A model generated the notes under the pieces. It was not told the DNA's origin. It worked only from the letters and a program-made list of their open reading frames with translations, and did not search any database. Source: Bradyrhizobium liaoningense (GTDB lineage: Bacteria > Pseudomonadota > Alphaproteobacteria > Rhizobiales > Xanthobacteraceae). Taken from it: a stretch of 64,000 nucleotides of DNA. Shown piece by piece: positions 17,131 through 26,110 of this stretch. Within the stretch, counting starts at the first letter, position 1. Every line of letters begins with the position of its first letter. The translations under genes were made by a program, and so were the position numbers. The stretch spans positions 1 through 64,000 of the forward strand of contig NZ_JAFCJT010000029.1 in NCBI RefSeq assembly GCF_018130785.1. The letters are read 5' to 3'.

Positions 17131-18030
17131 TCATCGGCTTTTGTAGCGCAGCGCCTCGACAATCAGCGAGAAAGCGGGCGAGGGCTGCCGGCGGCTGGGG
17201 TAGTACAGGTGGTATCCAGAGAACGGCGGACACCAGTCTGCAAGCACGCGGATTAGCTGGCCGTCCGAGACATAGGGCTTAACATGACCCTCTGTGAGGT
17301 AGGCCAAGCCCAAGCCCTGCAGTGCGCCGTCCAGGAGAAGACCCGCGCTGTTGAACACCAACTGGCCTTCCACGCGCACGTTGAGCTCCCGTCCATCCTT
17401 CTCGAACTCCCAAGCGTAGAGACTGCCGCCGTGCGTCGGCAGACGAAGATTGAGGCAGTTGTGCCTGGTCAAGTCTTGGGGGATCTTGGGCCGTTTCCGC
17501 TCGGCGAAGTAAGACGGCGCACCGACTACGGCCATCTGTAGGTCGGGACTTATTCGCACGGCGATCATGTCCTTGGCGACGAGTTCGCCGGGGCGGATAC
17601 CGGCATCGACCTGCTGCGCCACGATGTTGGTGAGCCCGTAGTCGATGATCACCTCGACTTTGATATCCGGATACTTGGGCAAAAGCCGGCCCAGCGCGGG
17701 AAACAGAATCGCGCTTGCCGCATATTCTCCCGCCGTGATCCGTACGGTGCCTGCAGGTTTCTCGCGAAGCTCGCTGAGAGCGGCGAGATCGGCATCCATC
17801 TCCATAAATTTGGGTCCGACGTTCAGGAACAGCCGCTCCCCCGCTTGCGTCGGAGTGACGCTACGCGTCGTCCGGTTCAACAGTCGAACCCCGAGCCGCT
17901 CCTCTAGACTTCGGACGATCTGGCTTAGCGCGGATTGCGTCATGCCGAGCTGCGCCGCGGCGCGCGTAAAATTGCGTTCCCGCGCGACCGCGAGAAAGGC
18001 GACGAGATCGCTGGCGTCGTTCCGGTCCAT
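17131..18030 (-). CDS. LysR-family transcriptional regulator
   Basis: A 299-aa protein. Residues 4-65 are the winged HTH (DLVAFLAVARERNFTRAAAQLGMTQSALSQIVRSLEERLGVRLLNRTTRSV), followed by a type-2 periplasmic-binding effector domain (GTVRITAGEYAASAIL...). It is transcribed away from the SDR gene at 18149 across a ~118-base AT-rich gap, the usual arrangement for a LysR protein that controls its divergent neighbour. It is the likely regulator of the 18.1-22.7 kb operon. The inducer is unknown. Confidence 0.93.
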   Translation of the reverse strand: MDRNDASDLVAFLAVARERNFTRAAAQLGMTQSALSQIVRSLEERLGVRLLNRTTRSVTPTQAGERLFLNVGPKFMEMDADLAALSELREKPAGTVRITAGEYAASAILFPALGRLLPKYPDIKVEVIIDYGLTNIVAQQVDAGIRPGELVAKDMIAVRISPDLQMAVVGAPSYFAERKRPKIPQDLTRHNCLNLRLPTHGGSLYAWEFEKDGRELNVRVEGQLVFNSAGLLLDGALQGLGLAYLTEGHVKPYVSDGQLIRVLADWCPPFSGYHLYYPSRRQPSPAFSLIVEALRYKSR

Positions 18031-18148
18031 CCATAAGCCTGTCTAATGACTGCATTAATAATCTATCACCTAATCGCGGGGGCGAGGAAGGCCTAGGTTC
18101 TGATCAGCCATCGAGCCGCGGCACGGCTCCAGAAGAAGGCAGGAACCT

Positions 18149-18895
18149 ATGACAGCCGGAATCAAGGACAAGGTCGTGGTGGTGACCGGAGCGAGCAGCG
18201 GGCTGGGCGAGGCCACCGCGCGGCTCCTATCGGCGCAGGGTGCGACCGTCGTGCTCGGCGCCCGCCGGGCGGATCGCCTCCAGGCACTGGCGAAGGAGAT
18301 TGAGGGGCGCGGCGGCAAGGCCTTGACTCTGGAAACGGACGTGACCCACCGCGAACAGGTGAAGGCGCTCGTCGACGCAGCAGTGCAGACCTATGGCCGC
18401 GTCGACGTCATGATCAACAACGCCGGCCTAATGCCTCAGGCGCCCCTCGAGGAACTGAAGGTCGACGAGTGGGATCGGATGATCGACGTCAACCTCAAGG
18501 GAGTGACGTACGGCATCGCCGCTGCGCTTCCGCACATGCAGCGGCAGAAATCCGGTCATTTCGTCAATGTCTCGTCCGTCGCCGGACACAAGGTCGGCCC
18601 TGGGTTCGCCGTCTACGCGGCGACGAAGTTCGCCGTGCGCGCGCTGTCGGAAGGCCTGCGGCAAGAGGTCAAGCCCTACAACATCCGGACGACGGTGATT
18701 TCGCCGGGCGCGGTGGCGACTGAGCTTCCGAATACCGTCAGCGACCCTGCCGCCGCCGAGCGCCTGCGCGGCTTCTATGCGCAGGTCGCGGTGCCGGCCG
18801 ACTCGTTCGCGAGAGCGGTAGCGTTCGCGCTGGGCCACCCCCCGGAAGTCGACATCAACGAGATCCTATACCGACCCACCAGGCAGGAGCTGTAA
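18149..18895 (+). CDS. short-chain dehydrogenase/reductase (SDR)
   Basis: A 248-aa classical SDR: VTGASSGLGEATARLL (TGxxxGxG NAD(P)-binding), NNAG near residue 90, catalytic Ser in FVNVSSVAG, and YAATK (Tyr/Lys), with ISPGAV after it. Arg in ARRADR after the second strand suggests NADP(H). It is cytosolic. First gene of an operon with the MFS transporter 4 bases downstream; divergent from the LysR gene. Substrate unknown. Confidence 0.93.
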   Translation: MTAGIKDKVVVVTGASSGLGEATARLLSAQGATVVLGARRADRLQALAKEIEGRGGKALTLETDVTHREQVKALVDAAVQTYGRVDVMINNAGLMPQAPLEELKVDEWDRMIDVNLKGVTYGIAAALPHMQRQKSGHFVNVSSVAGHKVGPGFAVYAATKFAVRALSEGLRQEVKPYNIRTTVISPGAVATELPNTVSDPAAAERLRGFYAQVAVPADSFARAVAFALGHPPEVDINEILYRPTRQEL

Positions 18896-18899
18896 GGCT

Positions 18900-20108
18900 A
18901 TGTCAGTCACGACCATGCAGGAGCCTGCTTCGGCGCCCGGTCTCACGGCGACCTTGCTGCCCACCATGGGCGTGGTGTTCGTAGCCTTTCTCGTCATCGG
19001 CGCGGCGATGCCCGTGCTTCCTCTCCATGTGCACAACGGGCTAGGCTTCGGCACGTTCGTGGTGGGTCTGGTCGCCGGCAGCCAGTTCGCGGCATCGTTG
19101 ATCTCCCGACCGTGGGCGGGGCATTTCTCCGATGCGCGCGGAGCCAAGCGCGGGGTCGTCGCCGGCTTACTGGCGGCGGCCGCCGCGGGACTGCTCTATC
19201 TGCTCTCGTTCGGTTTCAGCAACTCTCCGCTGATTTCGGTCGCGGTCCTCCTTTCGGGCCGCGCTCTGCTCGGCGGAGCCGAAAGCTTCATCATCACGGC
19301 AGCGGTGAGTTGGGGACTGGCGCTCGCGCATTCGAGCAACACCGGCAAGGTCATCGCTTGGGTCGGGTCGGCCATGTTTGCGGCCTTTGCGATCGGTGCG
19401 CCGACCGGCTCAGCTCTGTATGCGGCCCACGGCTTCGCGGCGATCTCGATGGCCACCACGTTGGCTCCGCTCGTCGCGCTGCCGCTGGTCGCTCTTCTGC
19501 CTGCCGTTGCGCCGGCGAAGCACGCGCGGGCCTCGTTCGTCGAAGTGATAGGTGCCGTCTGGGTGCCCGGACTGGGATCAGCGCTCGGCTCGGTGGGCTT
19601 CGGCGCCGTGACCACGTTCGTCACCTTGCTGTTCGCGGCGAGGGGGTGGGCTAACGGATGGTCAGTCTACACCGCCTACGCGGTCGCCTTCATCCTGGCG
19701 AGGTTGTTCTTCAGCCATCTCGCCGACAGAATCGACGGCGCGAAGGTCGCACTAGTCTGCGCCGCAATAGAAGCCGTCGGCCAGGCACTGATCTGGCTGG
19801 CAGTCCGTCCCGAGATGGCGCTCGCCGGCGCGGCGCTCACCGGCTTCGGCTTCTCGCTGGTTTATCCAGGCTTCGGCGTCGAAGCGGTCCGCCGCGTGCC
19901 GGCCCAGAGCCGGGGTCTGGCCATGGGCGCCTACACCGCGTTCCTCGATCTCGCCCAGGGCCTCGCCAGCCCGGCGCTCGGTCTGATCGCGGCCGGGTCG
20001 AGGCTAAACGTCCTGTTTCTCGTCAGTTCGGCCACCGTGCTGTGCGCTTCGCTCGTCGCTTGGTGGCTGATCGCGAACCCCTCGACCTTGGAAGGATCCC
20101 CGCAATGA
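18900..20108 (+). CDS. MFS transporter
   Basis: A 402-aa polytopic inner-membrane protein with about 12 hydrophobic segments. The loop motif GHFSDARGAKRGVV between TM2 and TM3 matches the major facilitator motif G-x-x-(S)-D-x-x-G-x-(K/R)-R, and GALLGGAES lies in TM4. It resembles YfcJ/arabinose-efflux-type drug or sugar exporters. It starts 4 bases after the SDR stop, and its own stop overlaps the next start (ATGA). Probably exports a substrate or product of the operon's enzymes. Confidence 0.9.
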   Translation: MSVTTMQEPASAPGLTATLLPTMGVVFVAFLVIGAAMPVLPLHVHNGLGFGTFVVGLVAGSQFAASLISRPWAGHFSDARGAKRGVVAGLLAAAAAGLLYLLSFGFSNSPLISVAVLLSGRALLGGAESFIITAAVSWGLALAHSSNTGKVIAWVGSAMFAAFAIGAPTGSALYAAHGFAAISMATTLAPLVALPLVALLPAVAPAKHARASFVEVIGAVWVPGLGSALGSVGFGAVTTFVTLLFAARGWANGWSVYTAYAVAFILARLFFSHLADRIDGAKVALVCAAIEAVGQALIWLAVRPEMALAGAALTGFGFSLVYPGFGVEAVRRVPAQSRGLAMGAYTAFLDLAQGLASPALGLIAAGSRLNVLFLVSSATVLCASLVAWWLIANPSTLEGSPQ

Positions 20109-20884
20109 GAACGCTTGCAGCCACTTTGATCTCACTCTGCCTGTTCACCGGCGCGGCCGTTGCGCAGGCACCTACCCAAGGAGCAAACGCCATGCCCAAG
20201 CCCGAAGATGTTCGCGCTGTCGCGCCGGCGCTCGAAAGCTACGCGCAGAAATTCCTAGTCGATGATTTATGGAAGCGGCCCGGGCTATCCCGCCGTGATC
20301 GCGGCATCGTCACGGTGGCCGCGCTGATCGCCCGCGACCAGACCGTCGAACTGCCGCGCTACCTGGCGCTCGCACTCGACAACGGCGTGAAGCCGTTCGA
20401 GATATCGGAGATCATCACGCATCTGGCGTTCTACACCGGCTGGCCGAACGCGATGGATGCGATCCCCGCAGCGCGGGACGTTTTCAAGAGCCGCAACATC
20501 GGGGCCGACCAGCTCCCGCCGGCGACGGGGCCGCAGCTCCCGCTCGACGAGGTGGCGGAGAAGCAGCGGGCCACGCGGGTCGGAGAGCAGTTCGGCCAGA
20601 TCACCCCGAGCCTCGTCCAGTACACGACCGACGCGCTGTTCCGCGATCTCTGGCTCAGGCCGTCGCTCGCGCCCCGCGACCGCAGCCTCGTCACAGTGAG
20701 CGCTCTCATAGCGACCGGTCAGGTCGCGCAGATCACCTATCACCTGAACCGTGCGATGGACAACGGACTGACGCGCGACGAGGCCGGCGAGGTGCTGGGC
20801 CATCTCGCCTTCTACGCTGGCTGGCCTAACGCATTCTCGGCGGCGCCGGTGATCAAGGACGTCATCGAAAAACGGCGGCAGTAG
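20105..20884 (+). CDS. exported carboxymuconolactone decarboxylase-family protein (two domains)
   Basis: A 259-aa protein beginning with a signal peptide (MRTLAATLISLCLFTGAAVA-Q). It has two tandem CMD domains, each with R-D-R-(G/S)-(I/L)-V-T-V-(A/S)-A-L-I-A and G-(E)-(I/V)-(I/L)-x-H-L-A-F-Y-(T/A)-G-W-P-N-A. The usual CxxC of AhpD-type members is absent, so a disulphide-reductase role is unlikely; lactone or quinone chemistry is more plausible. ATG overlaps the MFS stop (ATGA), so the two are translationally coupled. Confidence 0.88.
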   Translation: MRTLAATLISLCLFTGAAVAQAPTQGANAMPKPEDVRAVAPALESYAQKFLVDDLWKRPGLSRRDRGIVTVAALIARDQTVELPRYLALALDNGVKPFEISEIITHLAFYTGWPNAMDAIPAARDVFKSRNIGADQLPPATGPQLPLDEVAEKQRATRVGEQFGQITPSLVQYTTDALFRDLWLRPSLAPRDRSLVTVSALIATGQVAQITYHLNRAMDNGLTRDEAGEVLGHLAFYAGWPNAFSAAPVIKDVIEKRRQ

Positions 20885-21360
20885 GTGAAGGCTCGCGAAA
20901 CGGAGTTGCCGACGAGATCGCGACGTACCGTCTTGAGTTGCGCGGCTGCGGTCGCCGCGGCGGCCGTCGCGGCGCCGGCCGACGCCGGACGTGAACTGGT
21001 GACGTTTCCGGAATGCTACGCCGACGGCGTGCACTACGCCACGGTCAACCGCGGTGGCATCCGCGAAGAGATCTTCGCGACACCGGCGGCGGTAGAAGCG
21101 GCGAAGACCGGTCAGCCTCTGCCGAGTGAGTGGAACGGTGATCACCCTGGAAGATTACCGGGACGGGCAGCTCTACCGATACGTCGTGCTCGAAAAGCGC
21201 GCGGGTTGGGGCGCGGAGTATCGAGGAATCTGTCTCGGTCGGGGTCGAAGACGTCGAGCCGAAGGACTGGGCGAGTCAAGTCTACGGCCCGGACATCGTC
21301 GACAAGCCCGAGACCATCTTCAGGAAGCCCGGTTACGACCTCGCTGAACGGAGGAAGTGA
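20885..21360 (+). pseudogene. exported cytochrome P460-like protein, two frameshifts
   Basis: The GTG at 20885 directly follows the previous stop. The first frame gives a signal peptide-like start and GRELVTFPECYADGVHYATVNRGGIREEIFATPAAVEAAKTGQPLPS, the P460 family's N-terminal pattern. AGTG is then duplicated in tandem (21125-21132); deleting one copy restores SGTVITLEDYRDGQLYRYVVLEKRAGWGAEYR. A second lesion (one extra G near 21223-21224) is needed to reach ESVSVGVEDVEPKDWASQVYGPDI... and the stop at 21358-21360. No CxxCH is visible in any frame, so a haem-free P460-like protein is possible. Confidence 0.7.
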
Positions 21361-21863
21361 TGATCACCCGTAGAGGCGTGCTCATCGGCGGTAGCGCCGC
21401 CGCTTTGATCAATGTGGGCCAATCATCGGCGCAGACGACCGGCCCTTTGAAGGAGTTTCGCATGGACATGGATATCAAGAGAAATGGGTCGCGACCCTCG
21501 CAGAAGGGATCGAGCGAATGGTTCACCGGCGAGGTCCGCATCGACCCGCTCTTCTCGGCTCCGGATCCGGCTCGCGCCGGCGCTGGTCAGGTCACGTTCG
21601 AGCCTCGCGCCCGGACGGCCTGGCACACGCATCCGCTCGGGCAAACACTGATCATCACGGCGGGCCTCGGCTGGGTGCAGCGCGAGGGGGGGCCGGTCGA
21701 GGAGGTTCGCCCCGGCGACGTCGTGTGGTTTCCGCCTGGACTGAGGCACTGGCATGGCGCTTCGCCGACCACGGCGATGACCCACATCGCCATCCAGGAA
21801 TCCGTCGGCGGCAAGAACGTTGATTGGCTAGAGAAGGTAAGTGACGATCAGTACCGGAAGTGA
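21360..21863 (+). CDS. exported cupin-domain protein, hydroxynitrile lyase-like
   Basis: A 167-aa protein from ATG 21360, which overlaps the preceding TGA. The N-terminus (MITRRGVLIGGSAAALINV) looks like a Tat-type signal; an internal ATG at 21462 would give a cytosolic form. The cupin core RTAWHTHPLGQTLIITAGLGWVQ...PGDVVWFPPGLRHWHGA closely matches the manganese-cupin group that includes bacterial hydroxynitrile lyases, with two His of HTH, a Gln and a later His as metal ligands. The family match is strong; the natural reaction here is unknown. Confidence 0.85.
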   Translation: MITRRGVLIGGSAAALINVGQSSAQTTGPLKEFRMDMDIKRNGSRPSQKGSSEWFTGEVRIDPLFSAPDPARAGAGQVTFEPRARTAWHTHPLGQTLIITAGLGWVQREGGPVEEVRPGDVVWFPPGLRHWHGASPTTAMTHIAIQESVGGKNVDWLEKVSDDQYRK

Positions 21864-21911
21864 TGTGCGGTCGCTGTAGAATGAGTTCCGAACCGGCCCA
21901 AGGAGCAGCGC

Positions 21912-22685
21912 ATGGCGATCGTCTTCATCACCGGTAGCACGGACGGTCTCGGCCGGGCGGCGGCGCTATCGCTCCTCGACCAGGGCCACCGAGTGGTGCT
22001 GCATGCGAGGTCGACCGATCGCGTCACCTCGCTCGGCGAACTCGCGTCGCGCTGCGAGGGGGTGGTAGTTGGGGACCTGCAGAGTGGCGCCGAGGCGAGA
22101 GGCATCGCTGATCAGGTGAACGCGATCGGGCGCATGGATGCGGTCATCCACAACGCCGGCGTCTACACGCAGCGGAGCCGCGGTTCGACGCCGGAAGGCC
22201 ATGCCGTCACGTTGGCGATCAACACCCTTGCGCCGTACATGCTGACCGCGCTGATCGAACGCCCGGCCAGGCTGATCTATCTCAGCAGCGGGCTTCATCG
22301 CGGCGGGGCAGGCTCGCTTAATGACCTCGACTGGACGAAACGGTCTTGGGATTCGGCAAAGGCATACGCCGAGAGCAAGCTGCACGCTGTCGCGTTGGCA
22401 TCCGCGCTGCCGAGGCGATGGCCCCGTATCTTGAGCAACGCCGTCGATCCCGGCTGGGCGCGTACAAAGATGGGCGGCGCCGGGGCTCCGGTCGATGTCC
22501 AGACTGGTCAAGCGACCCAGAGCTGGCTGGCCGTGGGCGACGACCCAGCGGCGTTGGTCAGCGGGCGCTACTGGCATCACATGCAGCAGCAAGAGCCGGC
22601 CGGCGAAGCGGTGGATCCCGGTTTTCAGGACGAACTCATCGAAAAGCTGGGCGAGATGACGGGCGTGGAACTTCCGCGTTCCTAG
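21912..22685 (+). CDS. short-chain dehydrogenase/reductase (SDR)
   Basis: A 257-aa protein with FITGSTDGLGRAAALSLL (TGxxxGxG), NNAG replaced by HNAG, catalytic Ser in LIYLSSGLH, and Y-A-E-S-K (Tyr/Lys). It is of the retinol-dehydrogenase/WW-oxidoreductase-like type. AAGGAG lies 8 bases before the ATG, and the gap to the cupin is 48 bases, so it is probably the last gene of the 18.1-22.7 kb operon. Substrate unknown. Confidence 0.9.
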   Translation: MAIVFITGSTDGLGRAAALSLLDQGHRVVLHARSTDRVTSLGELASRCEGVVVGDLQSGAEARGIADQVNAIGRMDAVIHNAGVYTQRSRGSTPEGHAVTLAINTLAPYMLTALIERPARLIYLSSGLHRGGAGSLNDLDWTKRSWDSAKAYAESKLHAVALASALPRRWPRILSNAVDPGWARTKMGGAGAPVDVQTGQATQSWLAVGDDPAALVSGRYWHHMQQQEPAGEAVDPGFQDELIEKLGEMTGVELPRS

Positions 22686-22695
22686 AGGAAGGCCG

Positions 22696-22990
22696 TCAAA
22701 ATTCCTCGCGGAGGCCCTTGAAAAAGGCGTGCCGCACTTTGCGCTCGGCCGACTTGGCCCAATACATGACCTCCGCGAGCAACTTCGGTTGGACCCAGAT
22801 GTCTTGTGGGCGATCCGCTTCACGTAGGGCTGTGTCATCCGGATCCGTGGCTTCAGTCGTCTCTGAAGTTGGGCGACGGAGCCCTTGTCGAAGCCAGTCG
22901 GCATGAAGCCGCTTCTCAATGCCTCCCGAATGCGGGGAACGCCCATGGAGCCGGTTACGTAATACTCAAGAAGCGCAGCCCGGCCATTCG
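22696..22990 (-). pseudogene. C-terminal remnant of an ATP-dependent DNA ligase (LigD type)
   Basis: Minus-strand frames read GFDKGSVAQLQRRLKPRIRMTQPYVKRIAHK, then one frame away DIWVQPKLLAEVMYWAKSAERKVRHAFFKGLREEF-stop. This is the end of the OB-fold domain of a LigD-type DNA ligase (W-V-x-P-x-L-(L/V)-A-E-V...A-x-S-x-x-x-x-(L/V)-R-x-x-x-F-K-G-L-R). One base missing at ~22803 (minus AAGAC for AAGGAC) splits it. The catalytic ligase domain and everything upstream are missing, so it cannot function. Confidence 0.75.
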
Positions 22991-23002
22991 ATCAGTAAAT
23001 TG

Positions 23003-25234
23003 CTACACAATCAAATCGTGAGTCGCATGGAGATCGGCGTGCCATAAGTGATCGTGGTGCGCATCTGAAATATCAATGCCGTCAGCATCCTGGACCGGCG
23101 CCGGCCCCTCGCTCGCAACAGCATGCTGACCATCTCCATAGGCTTTTCCATTTCCGTGGCTCAGTTGCTGAAGGTCATACATGCCCGAAGACGTACTGTC
23201 GGCGCCACTCTTAAAATGAAAGGAATCGCCAAGGTCGGTGCCAACCCCTGATTTGGCCTGATCTGCGTTGTCGGAAGGGCCGCCCTTTCCTTCAGTCTTC
23301 TTCAATGCCGAATGTGCGTCGTTGGCAGAATTGACGGACGCCATTGGTATATCATGCTCCGGTTTGCCAGTATCTAGATCCCCTGCCTGTGGATGCTGTG
23401 TGTGTTGCTTGCCGGCCGCGGAGCCATCTTCAAAATTCTGCAAATGGCCGTGCGCATGTTCGCGATTCGAAACTTCTCCCGGAACCTCATGCTTGGCATG
23501 CCCCTTGGCGGCCACGGAGCCGTTTTCGGATTCTTGGGGTGACTTCTGAGTTTGACCATGATTTGAACCGTCTGCCGAGGCCCCATGCTTGGCGTGCCCC
23601 TCGGCGGCTCCGGAGCCATTGTCTGACTCCTGCAGGGGCTTTTGCGATTGACCGTGATTTAAACCGTCTGCCGCGCTTTCATTTTTGGCGTGCCCCCTGG
23701 CCGCGCCGGAGCTGTGGTCGGACTCATGCAGGGCCTTCTGCGATTGACCGTAATTTAAACCGTCTCCCTCATTCTTGGCGTGCCCCTTGGAAGCGCCGGA
23801 GCTGTGGTCTGACTCATGTAGGGTCTTCCGCGATTGACCGTTATTTAAATCGTCTCCCGGGGCGTCACGCTTAGCGGCTTCGGAGCTGTCGTCGGAAGTG
23901 CGCAAATCGGATTGCGATAGACCCTGATTTGTCCCGTTGTCCCGGCCTGTCTGCGTTGGGTCATGCTTCGCGGCTTCATTCGCGGCCGCCGCAACAACAT
24001 CAACGGTCCCGGAACCTCGGGGAATAGGAGTTTCTCGGTCACTGCCGCCATCCTCCGCATAGGCATTGCCGACATAAAGCTCGCTGCCGTGTGTGGCGAT
24101 TGAATCGCGTTGGGCGAACTCGAATGCGAACGTCCCATCGTACACGGCTGTGCCGCCGAAATTTGCGAAGCCGGGGAATACGGATGACACTCCGTTGGCG
24201 TCACTTGATGAAGTGACAATGTCATCGCCGAAATCGAACGCCTGCGCGGCGTGGTTGGCACCATCGAGCTCGTAGATCAAGGTGGCGAAAGCTGCAACCA
24301 TGAAGATGCTGTAGCTGCTCGAAGCCGGCCTCGGTGCGTTCAGTGCTGCCTGCGCAAATTGGCTCGCTGCAATCTCGGCCACGGGCTCAGCGAGTTTGCC
24401 GGTAGGCGATGACGTTCCGGTTGCGGCGCCGGCGCGGTCCTTGCTCGCGCCTCTGGCCGGGGTGCCACCCGATATTGCTTCCTTCTGGCTGATTTTAATG
24501 GTGACGACTTCCGCGCAGCCGTTTGCGGTCATGACCGTAAAACTCCCGGTTGCGGCGTGACCGGGCGAATCTTCCAACGCTGCAAGGATCGCACCCGCCA
24601 GAATGCTCATCGCGCCATAACGGCGCGACAGTGCCAGCGCGGCGAGCTCCGTCCGGCTGTTGGTTCCGAGCTTCTGCCGCGCGTGATCGATGTGAATCCT
24701 GACGATCTCCAGAGAGACACCGAGGACCTGAGCAATTTCACTGTCCGACAAACCTTCGGCGACGAGATCCATGATCGTCCACTCGTTGACGGTCAAAAGC
24801 GCCATAACGTTATTGCCGAACGAGGCGATTCCATTAGCTTCGTTACCGACCCTCGCCAGGTCTGACCCCGGTTTTTCCAGCCTCAGGGACTGTACCAGCG
24901 CTTCTGGTTGGGCGTTCATCGAAATCGCGCCGCAGGCGCCGGTCGCCAGTGCCCTAGCAAGATCGCTGCAGGCGATAGTAGCAGTGAAGAACACCAGCCG
25001 GGAACAAAGGGCTTCGTCATCCACGACGGCGAGAATGTCGGAGGCGGTTACATCGGTGAAACCGTCGTCCAGTAACACCACATCGGGTGTCAAACTGCGA
25101 ATGGCCGTGAGGCAACTAGCTCCATCAAGACAGCACGCAACCACTTCGAAATCGGGCTGCGCTTCGAGCAGCGATGCGAAGCCCTGCAGAACAATGGGAC
25201 GTCGATCTGCTATCACAAGTCGAACGCGACGCAT
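23003..25234 (-). CDS. NarL/LuxR-type regulator with degenerate receiver and long repeat-rich C-terminus
   Basis: A 743-aa protein from ATG 25234 (GAAGGA upstream). Residues ~1-120 are a receiver-like domain: the phospho-acceptor Asp is present (DVVLLDDG), but the acidic pair is reduced (IADRRP) and the conserved Lys is replaced (GAISMNAQ). Residues ~145-205 are a LuxR HTH (LTVNEWTIMDLVAEGLSDSEIAQVLGVSLEIVRIHIDHARQKL). A hydrophobic segment (SSYSIFMVAAFATLIY) lies near 330. Then follow six ~28-32-residue repeats (D-G-x-N-x-G-Q-S-Q-K..H/QES-D...GHAK) and an Asp/His-rich tail ending HDLIV. It lies beside a canonical NarL regulator. A membrane- or surface-linked transcription factor, or a fusion, is possible. 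Function unknown. Confidence 0.8.
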   Translation of the reverse strand: MRRVRLVIADRRPIVLQGFASLLEAQPDFEVVACCLDGASCLTAIRSLTPDVVLLDDGFTDVTASDILAVVDDEALCSRLVFFTATIACSDLARALATGACGAISMNAQPEALVQSLRLEKPGSDLARVGNEANGIASFGNNVMALLTVNEWTIMDLVAEGLSDSEIAQVLGVSLEIVRIHIDHARQKLGTNSRTELAALALSRRYGAMSILAGAILAALEDSPGHAATGSFTVMTANGCAEVVTIKISQKEAISGGTPARGASKDRAGAATGTSSPTGKLAEPVAEIAASQFAQAALNAPRPASSSYSIFMVAAFATLIYELDGANHAAQAFDFGDDIVTSSSDANGVSSVFPGFANFGGTAVYDGTFAFEFAQRDSIATHGSELYVGNAYAEDGGSDRETPIPRGSGTVDVVAAAANEAAKHDPTQTGRDNGTNQGLSQSDLRTSDDSSEAAKRDAPGDDLNNGQSRKTLHESDHSSGASKGHAKNEGDGLNYGQSQKALHESDHSSGAARGHAKNESAADGLNHGQSQKPLQESDNGSGAAEGHAKHGASADGSNHGQTQKSPQESENGSVAAKGHAKHEVPGEVSNREHAHGHLQNFEDGSAAGKQHTQHPQAGDLDTGKPEHDIPMASVNSANDAHSALKKTEGKGGPSDNADQAKSGVGTDLGDSFHFKSGADSTSSGMYDLQQLSHGNGKAYGDGQHAVASEGPAPVQDADGIDISDAHHDHLWHADLHATHDLIV
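23400..23950 (-). repeat. about six in-frame ~90-96-bp repeats within the LuxR-type gene
   Basis: Each unit encodes a 28-32-aa block such as DGLNYGQSQKALHESDHSSG followed by AARGHAKNESAA. The middle units are most alike, and the outer ones have drifted, as expected for tandem duplication followed by divergence. Blocks are hydrophilic (D, H, N, S, Q, K) and predicted disordered. The whole array stays in frame. Confidence 0.75.
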
Positions 25235-25486
25235 GGGCTTCCTTCGCTCGGCCTCGCAACACAACGCGAAAAGCGGCGATGTAACTCCGCTCGGCCGGTT
25301 GCGTTCCAAATTGTCAGGATGAATTCGTGCGGATGCAATCAGTTCGTCGAAATAGCTCCCTGTGGCTCTCCCTTTTACGTCGCGCGTCAGAGGTCGTGCC
25401 GCGCCAAGTGCGCAGGGAAAGCAGGACTCCCTCCGACATGGCTGTTGCGCGAGAATTGCCGAAACAGGATCCCAGTCGATGACCCT

Positions 25487-26110
25487 TCACCGCTGCAAAT
25501 TGATCGCGACTGCAATCCGGACGAGGTCGGAGTGATTTTTAGCGCCGAGCTTGGACTTCAGCATGGAGGTCGTGTTGGCAACGGTCTTATAGGAGATGCC
25601 GAGTTCGGACGCGACTTCTAAGATGCGGTCGCCACGACCCAAAAGCCTCAGGATCTCGAGTTCGCGTGGGCTCATCTGCGTCAAAGGACTGGCCTTTATC
25701 GCCCCGCCCGCGAAGGTCGTCGCTTCCGTAAGACGCGGTGAGACGAAGCGCTCCCCGGCTGCAACCATTCGGATGGCCTTGGCCAGGAGCCGAGGATCAT
25801 CGCTCTTCGAGACATATCCCTGAATGCCCATCTCCACAGCGCGCACAACGAACGCCGGATCCTCACTCACGCTAAACATGACTATTTTGGCGGCCGGATC
25901 ACCCCTGCGGATTCGCCGGGTCAACTCGAAGCCGGTAAGATCGGGAAGGCTCACGTCAACGACGGTGACGTCGGGATGCTTCTGCAAGTACGCACGGTGG
26001 CCGTCCTTTGCACTGGAAGCCTCCAGGATCTCAACGGAAGGGTCCGACGTGAACAAAGCCCGGCAGCCGGTCACGACAACGGGATGGTCGTCGACGATCA
26101 ATACCCGCAT
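25487..26110 (-). CDS. NarL/FixJ-family response regulator
   Basis: A 207-aa protein. The receiver is canonical: acidic pair in MRVLIVDDHP, phospho-Asp in VTVVDVSLPDL (residue ~52), and Lys in QGYVSKSDDP. A LuxR HTH follows (MSPRELEILRLLGRGDRILEVASELGISYKTVANTTSMLKSKLG). DNA-binding and cytosolic. It lies 252 bases upstream of the repeat-rich regulator in the same direction. No cognate kinase is adjacent; the nearest sensor kinase is the hybrid at 37.2 kb. Confidence 0.93.
   Translation of the reverse strand: MRVLIVDDHPVVVTGCRALFTSDPSVEILEASSAKDGHRAYLQKHPDVTVVDVSLPDLTGFELTRRIRRGDPAAKIVMFSVSEDPAFVVRAVEMGIQGYVSKSDDPRLLAKAIRMVAAGERFVSPRLTEATTFAGGAIKASPLTQMSPRELEILRLLGRGDRILEVASELGISYKTVANTTSMLKSKLGAKNHSDLVRIAVAINLQR

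Noticed and set aside
19658..20104. 149-codon extension before the CMD-family gene
   Set aside because: Arg/Ser-rich shadow of the MFS gene; the real start is the signal peptide Met at 20105.
23344..23874. 176-aa repetitive plus-strand ORF
   Set aside because: Antisense reading of the repeat array in the LuxR-type gene.
23400..23950. CRISPR-like periodic array
   Set aside because: Units are contiguous, coding and diverged, with no spacers; they are protein repeats.
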